Assembly: GCA_964059195.1 (NCBI GenBank)
Contig: CAXKWD010000003.1
Coordinates: forward strand, 19,450,606-19,514,605
Origin: Ectobius pallidus
Lineage: Eukaryota > Arthropoda > Insecta > Blattodea > Ectobiidae
Length of the DNA: 64,000 bases
Direction: 5' to 3'
The notes under the pieces are model-generated. The model saw only the letters and a list, made by a program, of their open reading frames with translations. It had not been told where the DNA came from and made no database searches. This document shows positions 43,547 through 53,800 of this stretch, one piece after another. Each line of letters starts with the position of its first letter. The stretch's first letter is position 1. The position numbers and the translations under genes were made by a program.

Positions 43547-43959
43547 TTTTAAATATTCCCACATAAAATAGCAATAATTAAACCGGGCCTTAGTCAAATT
43601 TATATTGACATTATTTAATTGCCACTCTCTTTTATGATTTATTTTCTTGACCTAGGAAATCTAAATCTACTGAATAGTCGTATCAATTATTTATTCAGTT
43701 AATATATATAAGAAGAATATTAAGTAATATAAAAAATTCTGTAAGCTCCCTAGATCTATTTAACTTGGAGGATGTACATTAATTTTGGAATGGTACAAGC
43801 CGATTTGTTTCGTCTACCTAAGAACTGCAATAATACAAATCTTAACACGCTTATGTGAGAAAGTTTGTGCAACATGGTTTGCACCGTTTATTTAGAAAGG
43901 AGCGAAGAGTAAAAAAATTTATATAGGCTATTATTGTACGCATCCTATTAACTAAATGT

Positions 43960-44960
43960 GTATGCCTTTCTGGCCGTATGGGTACTGAATTTAGAAATAT
44001 CGAATCCTACGTCTCTTCTGCACAGGTATCCTCACAGGATGGAAAGACCTTCCTTTATGCTTTCAGTTTCAAGCAGACCACCTCTATAGTGTAATTAATG
44101 TATTTATAACCCAGGACAAATATATCTTTCGGTCGTGTAGGCTATACGAACTATTTTCCTAAACAGTGATGTCATCGCACTGTGCACTAAATATCAGTCT
44201 TCTGATGAATTGTCATTGTGTCGTGCTGCGGACAGCATCATTAAGTGTTAGTATACGTAACTCATGGGATCAGTAGCTCCACTTCAGTATTAAAAGGTAG
44301 CCAATACTGCAAGTATTTCTAAAACACGGGACATTTCTGTGAACGACATTCTGTCACAGATGGTACTTTCCTCCTCTCACTCCCTGCAAAAACAGCCAAT
44401 TTCATCCTCCGTGATTTAATTACCCTTACTATATCCCTTGAAGAGTACAGGTTATGAAGCTCCAGTCCTCATTTTCGTCTCCTAAGCCCCCTGTTTTCGC
44501 ACACTCTCAGATTATGTTCTTCCTAACCAATAAGCGGCCGTGTTTCGTATCTTTCTAGCCTTAAGGGTACTGAATTTGGAAGTATGGAATCCTACATATC
44601 ATCTTGACAGGTATCCTCACAGGATGGAGAGGCCTTCCTTTATGCTTTCAGATTCAAGCAGGTCATCTCTAAACGTGCAATTAATGTATTTATAACTCTC
44701 TGCCGGTGTCGTGTTTACGAACTACCTTCCTCAACAGTGATGTGCACTAAATACCAGTCGCCTATAACCTGATGAGTTATGCATGCAAACAGCATCATTA
44801 AGTGTTAGTATACGTAACTCAGGGATCAGTAGCCCCACTTCCAGGTAGCCAAAACTACACGTAACTTATTCCGAAAACACGGGGTACTTCTGAGAGTGAC
44901 ATTGTGTCACAGATGGTACCTTCTTCCATTCAGTCCCTGCAAAAACCTGTATGCAGAAGT
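43960..44960 (+). repeat. Internal tandem duplication in X2
   Basis: 43960-44395 (TTCTGGCCGTATGGGTACTG ... CAGATGGTACTTTCCTCC) is repeated at 44550-44960 (TAGCCTTAAGGGTACTGAAT ... CAGATGGTACCTTCTTCC). X1 has one copy (35745-36180). The copies are separated by the 145-bp reverse-transcriptase scrap at 44396. Confidence 0.85.
44396..44540 (-). pseudogene. Reverse-transcriptase C-terminal scrap
   Basis: On the minus strand it encodes parts of the tail seen at 51025-51399: an EHNLRVCENRGLR-like segment, and VIKSRRMK. About 145 bp, internally deleted (the KIFGPK region is missing). It sits exactly between the two halves of an X2 internal duplication. Confidence 0.75.
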
Positions 44961-45180
44961 AAACATCGACAGCAGGGCTATTTGCATAGCGGCATTCGTA
45001 AATGTCCTGAGGTATATATGAATGTGATCTAAACTTGAATTTCTATTGCTGTAACTTAGTAAGACATATTTATAAATTTGATAGTCACTAAGTAGCCTAC
45101 TTTAAATTCGGAATATATTAGTATAGACGGATAGTCAAGGAGTTTAAACAGATAAATTCTGATATTATGTTTTTCAAACA

Positions 45181-45665
45181 ATTTTTCATCTAATGCTCTA
45201 CCCGAACAGGGCGTCGAACAGAGGACTAATCATTTCACATTTTAAATTTCTTTCCCATCAACATCATTAGCATTATCCACCGAAAAGATCCCATAACATA
45301 ACGCACCAATTCGTGTGACTGAATACTAACGTTGCTTCAGACATTGCAACGAAGAAACCGATCACTTTTATACGTTCTGATACTAATCGTTGAAAAGACA
45401 GAATTAAAATTTTAGCAGGAATTCAATCCAATTAATATGTTTTATCCAAAAATATTAAAGTTTTTTTTCCTGTCTTTATTAAATAAATCTTTAAATTTAT
45501 AAATTATTTTCAGAACTCATAGATGAAGTCTCGGATTCATTACATTACATGCCATGAGTCTGTTTAATCAGTGGTTTCTGTGAATATATATTGGATAATT
45601 TTTAATTTTTGTAATCGATCTGCGAGTTATACTCCAGATCGATTCGTTACCAGCCCATAACCATA
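45181..45665 (+). repeat. Segment X, copy X3 (truncated)
   Basis: Matches 38660-39130 in X2 and 32465-32930 in X1: GCTCTACCCGAACAGGGCGT, CCGATCACTTTTATACGTTC and TAATCGATCTGCGAGTTATA. It follows X2 directly in the same orientation, so X2-X3 is a tandem junction. It ends at a reverse-transcriptase remnant. Confidence 0.85.
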
Positions 45666-45684
45666 AAATCATAGCCTAAACGTA

Positions 45685-46360
45685 ATATTGTATGCATGGG
45701 AATATTGTATTAATGGTATTCAGTTGAACAAAATTTCCTCTATGAATTATTTAGGTATATTATTTAACAATAACTTAACTTTCTCGATTCATATTAATAA
45801 TATTATTTGTAAAACTCTTAAAAATCTTGGATTTGTTATCAGAAACTCTAAATATTGTAGTATAATAAGAACATTACTGTAGACTATAATACAGAACCAT
45901 TGGCAGGCCAAAATTAGAATATTGCTCATTAATTTGGAATCCTTCTACCATTAAATACAGTAAATTAATAGACTCCATTCAAAATAAATTTCTAAAATAT
46001 ACGTAATGCAAGCAGTTTAACTATTACCCTAAATTTGAATCATATTCAACTATGTTACAGTATTTCAATATCCCTGAATTATCACACAGACGAAATTGTC
46101 AAGCATTGTTGTTTCTACACAAATTACTTAATAACGAAATAGATTATATTAATATTCTCAAAGAATTATATTTTTATGTTCCACGTTAGATTTTATAAAT
46201 TGCATAATATTTTTTCATCCCAAAATCAAACACTGACTCCCATAATAATTCTCATCTTTATAATGCGCCGTCTATACAATCAATTGCACAAAACGGGCAA
46301 TATAGAAATTTAATACTAATAATAAACGGTTTAAAAATATATGTGATAAATAGTAATTAT
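45685..46360 (+). pseudogene. Jockey/CR1-type reverse transcriptase, C-terminal remnant
   Basis: Several frames joined by shifts encode a familiar non-LTR tail. First MNYLGILFNNNLTFSIHINN, then a segment with RPKLEYCSLIWNPST, then LIDSIQNKFLKY, and further on LSHRRNCQALLFLHKLLNNE. The order (YLGV-LTF-HI, then KLEYCS-IWNP, then IQ-KFL, then RR-LLFLYKL) is that of the C-terminal half of Jockey/CR1/I-clade reverse transcriptases. The catalytic FADD region would lie upstream and is absent. Stops and shifts show it is dead; 5' truncation is typical. The element differs from the other reverse-transcriptase scraps here. Confidence 0.85.
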
Positions 46361-46437
46361 TAAAAAGTGGTAGTTAAAATATGCTTCATGTAATTTTTTT
46401 TTTTTTGAATTCAAGTCTTTCGTTTCCACCAAAACTG

Positions 46438-46603
46438 TGAGGTAGACCATTAGGGCAATCAGTCATAGGAGAGAAGTTCCATCTGGCGCTGTGAATTGAG
46501 CTCCGGCTTAGCTCAGTTGGTAGAGCATTGGCGCGAATAGCCAAAGGTCCTGGGTTCAAGTCCCAGTGCCGGAGGAATTTTTTCTCCTATAATATTCTCA
46601 AAA
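46438..46603 (+). mobile_element. SINE-D with tRNA-like head, copy 2
   Basis: Same ~170-bp unit as 31250-31433 in the opposite orientation, better preserved. It is bounded by GTGAGGTAGACCATTAGGGC at the left and TTTTCTCCTATAATATTCTC at the right. Confidence 0.82.
46502..46574 (+). tRNA. tRNA-like cloverleaf, formally Phe(GAA), probably SINE head
   Basis: TCCGGCT (acceptor), TA, D-arm GCTC-AGTTGGTA-GAGC, anticodon arm TTGGC-GCGAATA-GCCAA, variable AGGTC, T-arm CTGGG-TTCAAGT-CCCAG, then TGCCGGA. Six of seven acceptor pairs form. Base 33 is C instead of the near-universal U, and the A and B boxes are intact. Anticodon by position would be GAA. The same head occurs in the 31-kb copy inside a longer shared unit, so a retroposon head is more likely than a working tRNA gene. 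Confidence 0.55.
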
Positions 46604-47190
46604 TTATACTGGCACTTCGTTACATCAGTTTACCTTATTTTTTATTTAGTTATCAAATCGTTCTTTACTTTCTGGATGGCCCTCGTAGAATGAGGAGAAA
46701 TATAGCATACGTGTTTTGTCACTTAGCAATCAAGGTTGGCCACGTGGAGTTGGAGTCACAGGGGGCTCAGGAGCAGAAATCTCAAGAAGGCGCATGTAGC
46801 ACATTAGCCCTAACTTTGAAATATGAGTCCTGGTTCTATGGGATACAGCGCAGCTAATTCCTGCAGGTGGCCACATTATAATTTCCACCGCCCTAACGCA
46901 ATTAGAGGTTCTCAAGTTTCCACATCATCTACCACACAAGTACCTTTAACCATTGTAAATGCTTTTCCTTGTCCCTTCTCCATTCCCTTTTTTGTGGCTC
47001 ATTATCTTCTTAGCCCATTCTCCTCTGTAGTTTGGCTAATGTTTTGCATTTTCCTTTAATGTTTTGTTTTCTACGAACAGTTGTATTTGCCTAAAGCAGT
47101 AATGGATTAACTAGCATGTGCCAACAGTAGCAGTCTTCCGAATTTCATGAATGGTTACATGTAAAAAAAAAAATCTGATGTGAAAGTCAC
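46604..47190. other. No recognised feature
   Basis: Apparently single-copy in this window. Short open frames on both strands (46823-47059 plus; 46730-46915 minus) show no domain. Confidence 0.4.
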
Positions 47191-47192
47191 AT

Positions 47193-47946
47193 AACTTCCT
47201 CTGCCCAAATAAAAGTTAGGAGTATTCACATATCCTTGTACAGATACGCAAGACACAATTTAACGCCTATTATACGATAAATACCTGATAATCTCTTCTC
47301 TGAAAATGATGCGACTATATAACAAACTAAACAAAAACAAGTGACTGCAGACATTTATTGAAACTTCCGTCGTTAAGAATAGGCTAATTTCCGAACTTTA
47401 TCGAATATTTCCCTCCAATATGTCTTTCTCACTTCATTCTTATATAGAATAAGAGGCCGTGAAAGAGTGTGTATTCAATTGTTAACCACACAACAAACTT
47501 TTTACAAACAGTGGGTGAACAGTAGGTGGCTTGTAACTGCCTTCAGAGAATTTTTTCGAAAAAAAAGTTTCAAATAAAAGTTAGCTCTCACTATAAGCTA
47601 CACTTGTGCAAAATTTAAAGAAAATCGCGAAAAACGAAAATTTCTTCATGTAAAGTCCCCTTAAAATAAGAGAAAATAGTCGCCAATCTTATCCTCACAT
47701 CTTCAGAAGGTACCTGACCCAAATACGAAATTTTGTTTTCATACGATTTTCCGTTTTGGAGCTAGAGTGTTCACAGACAGACAGACGAACAGACAGACAG
47801 ACACACAGACATGTTTCCAAAAATAGTATTTTTGGATTCAGGGGGCCTTGAAATGTGTATATATGCTAAAAACTCAACTTCGAATTTTGGGGTCGAAAAC
47901 AATACTTCCTCTACCTATAGTACCTATGGTACGGGCAGAGGAAGTA
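47193..47946. repeat. Repeat R5 with inverted ACTTCCTCTGCCC ends
   Basis: ACTTCCTCTGCCCAAAT at the left is inverted at the right (GGGCAGAGGAAGT). Near the right end lies a short self-complementary block (CTACCTATAGTACCTATGGT). A GACA-type tract sits at 47775-47810. A fragment without that tract is at 39125-39310. Class uncertain; possibly a TIR element. Confidence 0.6.
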
Positions 47947-47984
47947 AAAATAGCTATTTTATGTTATAAATGTGACAAGATGTA

Positions 47985-48060
47985 AGCCCATGTTTTTTTT
48001 CATTGTTTCCCCAGTCGTAAAGGCAAATACCGAAAATGGATACTACAGAATCCATGGTTT
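47985..48060 (+). mobile_element. SINE-A 3' fragment
   Basis: TTTTTCATTGTTTCCCCAGT CGTAAAGGCAAAT... matches the post-head body of SINE-A at 63195-63260. The head is missing. Confidence 0.7.
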
Positions 48061-48138
48061 TAATTATTGCGGCTTCCATCCAGCAAATGCGAATTATAAA
48101 ATATAACTTTGTTGAATTCTAATTTTTTTAATAATTAC

Positions 48139-49667
48139 CAGGGCCCGGATTCTGATGACCTAATATTGTTTGAAAAGTGACCTATAAAAAGACCTTAAAT
48201 TTTAAATAAAATGACTTAATAATTATAAAGAATGACCTAAAAACTGATATTTTATTTATAAAAATATTATTATTGTACACACAAAGTTGTAGACTAATTT
48301 GTACGTAATTGAAAAAACTGTAAATGCAGAAAGAATGTTGTAGGTCTAAAAACTCTGTTCTTTGTTCTTGATTCGAGCATTTGAGAAGAGAAATAAGAAA
48401 ATTATTTTAAAGTAGATCCTACAAAAATGTTTCATTATTAATGGTAACCTAGTAATTTATTTGAATATTTCCCTATGAAAAAAGCTTGTAAATCCTACCA
48501 TATTTAGGACTGCAATAAATTACTGTCAGCATAGTATAAAAGTTAATATACTCAATGTAAATGCATAAAAATGACTAGAAGGAAGCAAATGACACGAAAA
48601 TGACAAAATAATGACGTAATATTGCAATAAATGCTCTAATAGCTATTTATGTATCAAGTACGCAAAATATCGCTTTAGCGGACGAATCTAGTATAGCGGC
48701 CGAGGCGAAAGCCGAGGCTGAAATACTGGATGAGTCCGCTAAAGTTTTTGCGTACGTGGTGCATACAATATTTTTTAGTAAAAGTTCTATAAATTATATG
48801 AAATAAAACAAAAATACCGTAATTAATTATAATGAAAAGCAATCAGTCATTTCTTTAAGTTATATTGTCATGGCCATCTAGATCATAAAACAACAATGAC
48901 CGTACGTACCAATAACAAATGTGGTATAGATGCATAATATATGAGTCCCTTGTTTGTAAACAATATTGCATACCAACTAGTATTTATGAAAAGCTTGTGA
49001 AAATATTAATGATAATACCGAGGAATTTCAATCCAAGCCAGAAACATTGAATTGGAGCTGCTACCAGCAACTTCACGGCAGAAATAGGCTATGAGAAGGG
49101 ATATATTACGGCATTTAAATGCTGTTCGTCCATGGTAAGGAATGTTTTTCATGTGAACCAAAATGTGAAAAGTTGTTGGCTTATATTTGTTGTCATGTGA
49201 TGAAGTGGGCTACCGTGTTTTGCGAAAAATCCTGGTAAAGTTTCTGATTATCATAAATAAACGTGTTGGCTTAAATTTGTTGTTTTATGACCAATTATAT
49301 GCGTAAATCCATGTTAAAGTTGGTGTGACTGGTCAATGCCGTCTGGGTTTTGTTTATAGATAGCCATGACGACTTTAAAGGACAAGGCCGCTAAAATTGC
49401 ATTTTGAATGCAGTTTGAATGCACTTTTATGCAATTTTAGCGGACTTGTCCTTTAAAGTGCAGCTTTTCGGCGTGTTACCAGTCCGATAAGCAGCTGTTT
49501 TAGAGAGCGTGTACTAAAAAAATATAAAATTGCATAAAATGACAAAAAATGACCTAATAAAAATGCATTTCTATAATCTAGAGGCCATGATTAGGATTTA
49601 TCTACAAGTTGGCAATGTCTATGCAGCGTCAATAAAAATATGACATGTCATTAAAATCTGGGGCCTG
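48139..49667. mobile_element. hAT family A, second element, with a hairpin-bearing insertion
   Basis: CAGGGCCCGGATTCTGATGA at the left and inverted ATTTTAATGACATG at the right, ending GGGGCCTG. The body matches 39620-39700, 40770-40980 and 41880-42110 of the other family-A element. Flanks ATAATTAC and GTCATGAC share only five of eight positions, so the duplication has decayed. An ~875-bp insertion occupies about 48640-49514. Confidence 0.8.
48640..49514. mobile_element. Insertion with paired hairpins built on TTTAGCGGAC
   Basis: The other family-A copy reads AAATGCCCTAAAAATATAAA where this one breaks, which delimits the insertion. Near the left end the arms 48658-48683 and 48734-48755 pair (GCTTTAGCGGAC / GTCCGCTAAAG). 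Near the right end 49374-49402 and 49429-49457 pair almost perfectly over 29 bp (GGCCGCTAAAATTGCAT / ATGCAATTTTAGCGGAC). No simple terminal inverted repeat or open frame. Element type not recognised. Confidence 0.6.
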
Positions 49668-49679
49668 GTCATGACAATT

Positions 49680-50455
49680 ATTATGAAATTATTTCGATGA
49701 AATTTTCCAGTGAATGTATTGAGGCAAATGACTGCATGCCTCATTAAAAAGAAAAGAAAACAAAAACAAACAAAAAAACAAAAAAGAAGTAAATTAAGCT
49801 TTGCAATTTTGAATATAACCGCGTAATATGTGGTATATCATAATATTATTATGATGAATTGAAATAAGTAGTTAGGAATGATGTGAATGGCGTTAATAAA
49901 CAAAATTTTTGTGTTTAATCTACTCATTTGAAAAATATCAATATCAACAGATCTTTAAAACTGTGCATTCCCAAAAATTGAAAGCATTATTTCCGTGTTT
50001 TGACAGTATGCAATGTAGAATATTACTTATACCAAACATTAGTCGTTTTCAGTTGCTAGAGCTAAAATTGTAACTCAGTATACAAAATTGTGAATAAGTG
50101 AAAAACGGCAAAATTTAATAAAAATTGTTAGTTTTAATTTTTTCAATTAATTAAAGAATAATCCATAAGTTAGGAGATAAAGTAAAGTCTCAGAAATAAA
50201 GTAACAAAATATTTTACTAGTAGGCCTACAATCATTATCCGGGCGAATAGCTAATTGCAAGAAGGCTTAATTACGGCTCTCTATTATTTGTAGGGCTACC
50301 TTTTTATCTTCTAGGTTATCAATTAGAATTTTAAATCAGTAGGTCCCCATACTGATCTTTTTGGTCCGCGTATCTCTTGTACCATTTTTTAAAAATAATA
50401 TTAATAGTTACATTTTACGATATAAGACCATTGCAATAATAAACACCGGTGAGTT
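49680..50455. other. No recognised feature
   Basis: AT-rich spacer; one TAGGCCTA at about 50221. GAAATTTTCCAGTGAATGTATTG near 49700 is partly echoed at 54010-54035, unexplained. Confidence 0.4.
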
Positions 50456-50459
50456 TTAA

Positions 50460-50652
50460 ATCCTGATGCCTCACCGGTGAAGTGTCCGATGACTTTGCCA
50501 ACAGCTGATGGAAGTACGATGACATCGATGGAATTAATACGTACCCTCAGAGATTCCCACGAATGAATTACAAGAGCCTACCGGTAAACCTAAACACATA
50601 ATGTGACTTATATGCAGTTAAAGCTTGCAAATAAGATGATAATAATAATATT

Positions 50653-50706
<54 letters not shown>

Positions 50707-50965
50707 TGTAAGCATATTAATAATAAAGGAAATAGTATGCGTAAATAATATTTGAAAAAATCATAATTTAAAAAATGAAAAATATTCAGTATTGTAGGCC
50801 TACAACGTAGATCCTTAAAAAAATATCCCCACATAAAACTGCAATAAATTCTCTTTTATGATCTACTTACTTGACAAAGGAAATGTAATTCTATTGCGAC
50901 TCTACAATTGAAAAATTCGGTAAATTCCCTAAATCTATTTAATATAGGGGTTCTATAGGCTACTT
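50460..50965 (+). repeat. Segment X, copy X4 (first part)
   Basis: The AAT tract (50640-50704), a TTTAAAAAATGAAAAATATT block, CCCACATAAAACTGCAATAA and CTCTTTTATGATCTAC follow the order of 34510-34805 and 35412-35540 in X1. The similarity is lower than X1-X2. It is interrupted by the reverse-transcriptase remnant. Confidence 0.65.
50640..50704. repeat. (TAA)n microsatellite in X4
   Basis: Third homologous AAT-type tract of the X array; pure repeats. The leucine run on the opposite strand is an artefact. Confidence 0.9.
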
Positions 50966-51024
50966 ACTTACTTACTCAATAGAAAAAGACAATTCCTCAG
51001 CAAGCTATAGGAATATTATATATT

Positions 51025-51545
51025 TTATGGAACCCGAAGGTTCATTTGTTCGCTTACCTGAGTCCGCCATTCAACCCTATTCTGTGCTAACTCCATCCAA
51101 TCATCCCTGGCAAATCCTACTTCCCTTAAATCCATTCTAAGATTGTCCTCCCACCTACGTCTAGGTTTTCCGCGTAGTCTTTTCCCTTCGGGTCTCCCAG
51201 TCAATACTTTTGAGATATGTCTTTCCTCCCCCATGTGTGCAGCATGTCCAGCCCATTTCATCCTCCGTGATTTAATTACCCTTACTATATCCGGTGATGA
51301 GTACAGGTTATGAAACTCGTCGTTATGCAGTTTTCTCCAGTCCCAATTTTCATCTTTCTTAGGCCCAAATATTTTCCTAAGCCCCCTGTTTTCGAACACT
51401 CTCAGATTATGTTCTTCCCGAAGAGTAAGCGACCATGTCTCTCTTCCATATAATACAACTGGCTGGATAATTGTCTTATAAATTTTTATTTTTAGATTTC
51501 TGGGCAGAAAAATGTTCCAGTGGTTCTATACTAATCTTTTAATTT
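51025..51545 (-). pseudogene. Non-LTR endonuclease/reverse transcriptase, C-terminal end
   Basis: On the minus strand the last 124 codons are open and well preserved, reading FENRGLRKIFGPKKDENWDW, VIKSRRMKWAGHAAHMGEER and RPEGKRLRGKPRRRWEDNLR. Upstream to 51545 another segment encodes LPRNLKIKIYKTIIQPVVLY, then GRETWSLTLREEHNLRV. This is the post-catalytic tail of a non-LTR element (Y-G-E-T-W then L-R-K-I-F-G-P then R-R-W-E-D), a family common in cockroach and other insect predicted proteins. The polymerase core is absent: 5' truncation. The methionine at the open frame's start is internal. It interrupts X4. Confidence 0.9.
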
Positions 51546-51555
51546 TATCTACCGA

Positions 51556-51640
51556 CTTTTCGTCAACCTAAAAGCCATAATAATTCAAATCTTAAGACGT
51601 ATAGGCCTATGTAGGTATAACAACAGTAGGCATAGTAAAG
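51556..51640 (+). repeat. Segment X, copy X4 (second part)
   Basis: CGTCAACCTAAAAGCCATAA TAATTCAAATCTTAAGACGT corresponds to 35597-35630 (GTCTACCTAAGAACTGCAAT). It carries TAGGCCTA (51602-51609), which X1 and X2 lack. Confidence 0.6.
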
Positions 51641-51644
51641 TACG

Positions 51645-52165
51645 TAAACCATAAAATAAGTGCTTACCTCGAAAGAATGCAATCAAAATGAATTCCTATA
51701 GAAACAAGTATAAATTTTAACACCTCGCATAAAGAAATACCCGAGAGGGCTCTGATAATGGGTGATTATTTGCGTTACTATGACGACTTGAGATTAAATG
51801 TGCAATTCTCTAGTAATGGAGAATCCAGTTAAAGGTAGTAAAAGTTTGAGATATTAAATGAGACGCTTGCGGAATTTATATCTTCTCTAAGATCCTCCCT
51901 TTTCCACAACTTAATTTAAATGTTCTTAGTTATTTTTAATTAATTAGTCGAAACTTAAAAACGCTTTGTAGTTAATCTCAAATATTTTGCTATGTTTTTT
52001 CAAGAGAAGTTATATATTTATTATATTTCCACGTTTTATTATAGGATTGGTATAGTCTCATTACATACATGGTATTTAATATAAGTAAAAACAAATAAAA
52101 CCAAACATGCCCCTACATGAGCATCGCTCGTGTTTAGGAGATATAGTAGATTAATATAAACATAA
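51645..52165. other. No recognised feature
   Basis: AT-rich spacer. Confidence 0.4.
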
Positions 52166-52168
52166 TTA

Positions 52169-53319
52169 CCGTATTTTACGGCCCATAAGACACTTCTTAA
52201 TTTTAGGATGGAAATTTAAAAGAAAAGAAATTTAATGTCATTCTAAACGAAATATTTTAAAGGGAACAGGCTAATATACCTTATTACATAAACAATGGAA
52301 TCATTAGGTTTGTTCGCAAAGCAGTCAGAAACCAGGAACATATCGTTCGCGCATGCGCTCTTTCTCCACACGCGTTCGCAAAGCGAGAATCCGTGATTCT
52401 GATTTCAATCTTCTGTTCGCAAAGCTCTCACGGACAGTTTCTGTACTATAAGAAAAGTTTGCAGGCTCTAGCATGAATTGTTGTCAGAGACATGCGCAGT
52501 AACCTATTTTCACGCGCCTGACCCCTCCCTCCTATAACATTGCGCCAGATTTATAAACATAGGCTACCTATATGTATGAATAATGGAAGATAATTAAAAG
52601 TTTCCCAAAATATAGATTATATTGTCGATGTATATTGCATTTATAACATGTCAAAGGGAAATATATATTTTATTTGCATATCATATCGATTAAACGCAGA
52701 AACTATCGATTCCAAATTCTTGTAACCGTTCGCAAAGTGCAAATCACGGGTAAGTTACAGACTGGACATGCGCAGTACAACAAATTCTCAAGCGGTCACG
52801 GATTTGCTTTGCGAACAAACCTAGTGTAAATCACTTCTAACATAAAATCTGCATTGTACGAAAAATCTCTTCTGTACAGGTGGCATCCCATAAATTTTAA
52901 CAACTGAACTGATTTCTCATGAAAGACTGAAAATAATGTTACACCCTCTCACCCTGAATTCAACATACGGTAAGTGAAACGTGACAAGGCTGTTTAGAGA
53001 TCATGCTTTCATTTTAACCACCCGGCGGAGACAACTCCTTTTGTATAAAAGAACTCACATTCTTTTCTTTTTTGCATTGTATAAATGGCTTCCATCTACC
53101 CTCATTTCACGATTGTTACAAGGGAACTGATGTACAGTCTGTGCTAAAATTTGTGTCTTACCGTTTATAACTCCTTGTGTATAGGCCTAACTATGGTATT
53201 CCGGCAATATTTACCATGATTTTAATTTTTGTAATATACTTCGGACCATTAGACGCACCCAAATTTTAAGGCTCTGTTTTCAAGGTAAAAAATTGCGTCT
53301 TATGGTCCGTAAAATACGG
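52169..53319. mobile_element. TA-flanked TIR element (CCGTATTTTACGG), split by a second element
   Basis: CCGTATTTTACGGCCCATAA and GACAC at the left; the right end inverted reads CCGTATTTTACGGACCATAA, GACGC. TA at 52167-52168 and 53320-53321. About 626 bp without the nested element. The match of ~25 bp suggests a Tc1/mariner- or hAT-type MITE; TA flanks favour the former. No transposase. Confidence 0.85.
52302..52826. mobile_element. Nested TIR element with TTCGCAAAG repeats
   Basis: CATTAGGTTTGTTCGCAAAGC at the left (first 20 bases diagnostic) and inverted GCTTTGCGAACAAACCTAGTG at the right. TTCGCAAAG recurs at about 52375, 52418 and 52732. No target duplication could be confirmed. 525 bp, no transposase. 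Confidence 0.8.
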
Positions 53320-53324
53320 TACAT

Positions 53325-53800
53325 AACACTATTAATACGTCTTTAATTGGCTATTAATACCATCTATTCTCTTACTTTTTAAACCATACTATATTCTATT
53401 CATTAATGGATTTTTTCCATCGACAAAGTTCGCTTTAACCACTTAGCCATGGATATGAGGTCTGTGAGACCGCAGTAAAAGCTTCAACCTTTACTGATGT
53501 ATGAATATCGTCTCCACAAGTAGGTTATTTACACTACCTTCCCTTCACGAGAGTCTTTTTCACCCCCATATATGTTACTTATTCATCGCTATTTGAGGAA
53601 CCGTGCTTCAAACAGTTTTTATGTCGGTCTGTGAGACCTCACTTTCTTGGTTACGTAAGTGTTGATTCAATTAACTATTTTTTTTAATAATAGGCTAATG
53701 AGTGAACGGCCGGGACCATCAAAAAATGTTAGACCGAATTGTCTGGGCAATTATTATGGAATTATAAAAAAATATGAAGCGTTTTATGCAGTAGAGCATG
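53325..53800. other. Spacer with a repeated GGTCTGTGAGACC
   Basis: The 13-mer GGTCTGTGAGACC, itself near-palindromic, occurs at about 53459 and again near 53633. No element boundary could be set. Confidence 0.35.

Larger units (their letters stand above)
38258..45180 (+). repeat. Large duplicated segment X, copy X2
   Basis: Colinear with X1 from about 38350. It contains hAT family A (39617-42112), a hAT (42366-42756), a Helitron H2 (42829-43546) and a reverse-transcriptase scrap (44396-44540), none of which X1 has. X1 shows the corresponding empty sites. X2 also has an internal duplication of the 43960-44395 segment at 44550-44960 that X1 lacks. A stretch around 38285-38400 contains inverted matches (ATTGTCTCCGACGTTTCAGA / TCTGAAACGTCAGAGACAAT). 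Confidence 0.85.

Noticed and set aside
51025..51399. A 124-codon open frame as an intact host gene
   Set aside because: It is the C-terminal tail of a non-LTR reverse transcriptase present in three other broken copies; the apparent start methionine is internal.
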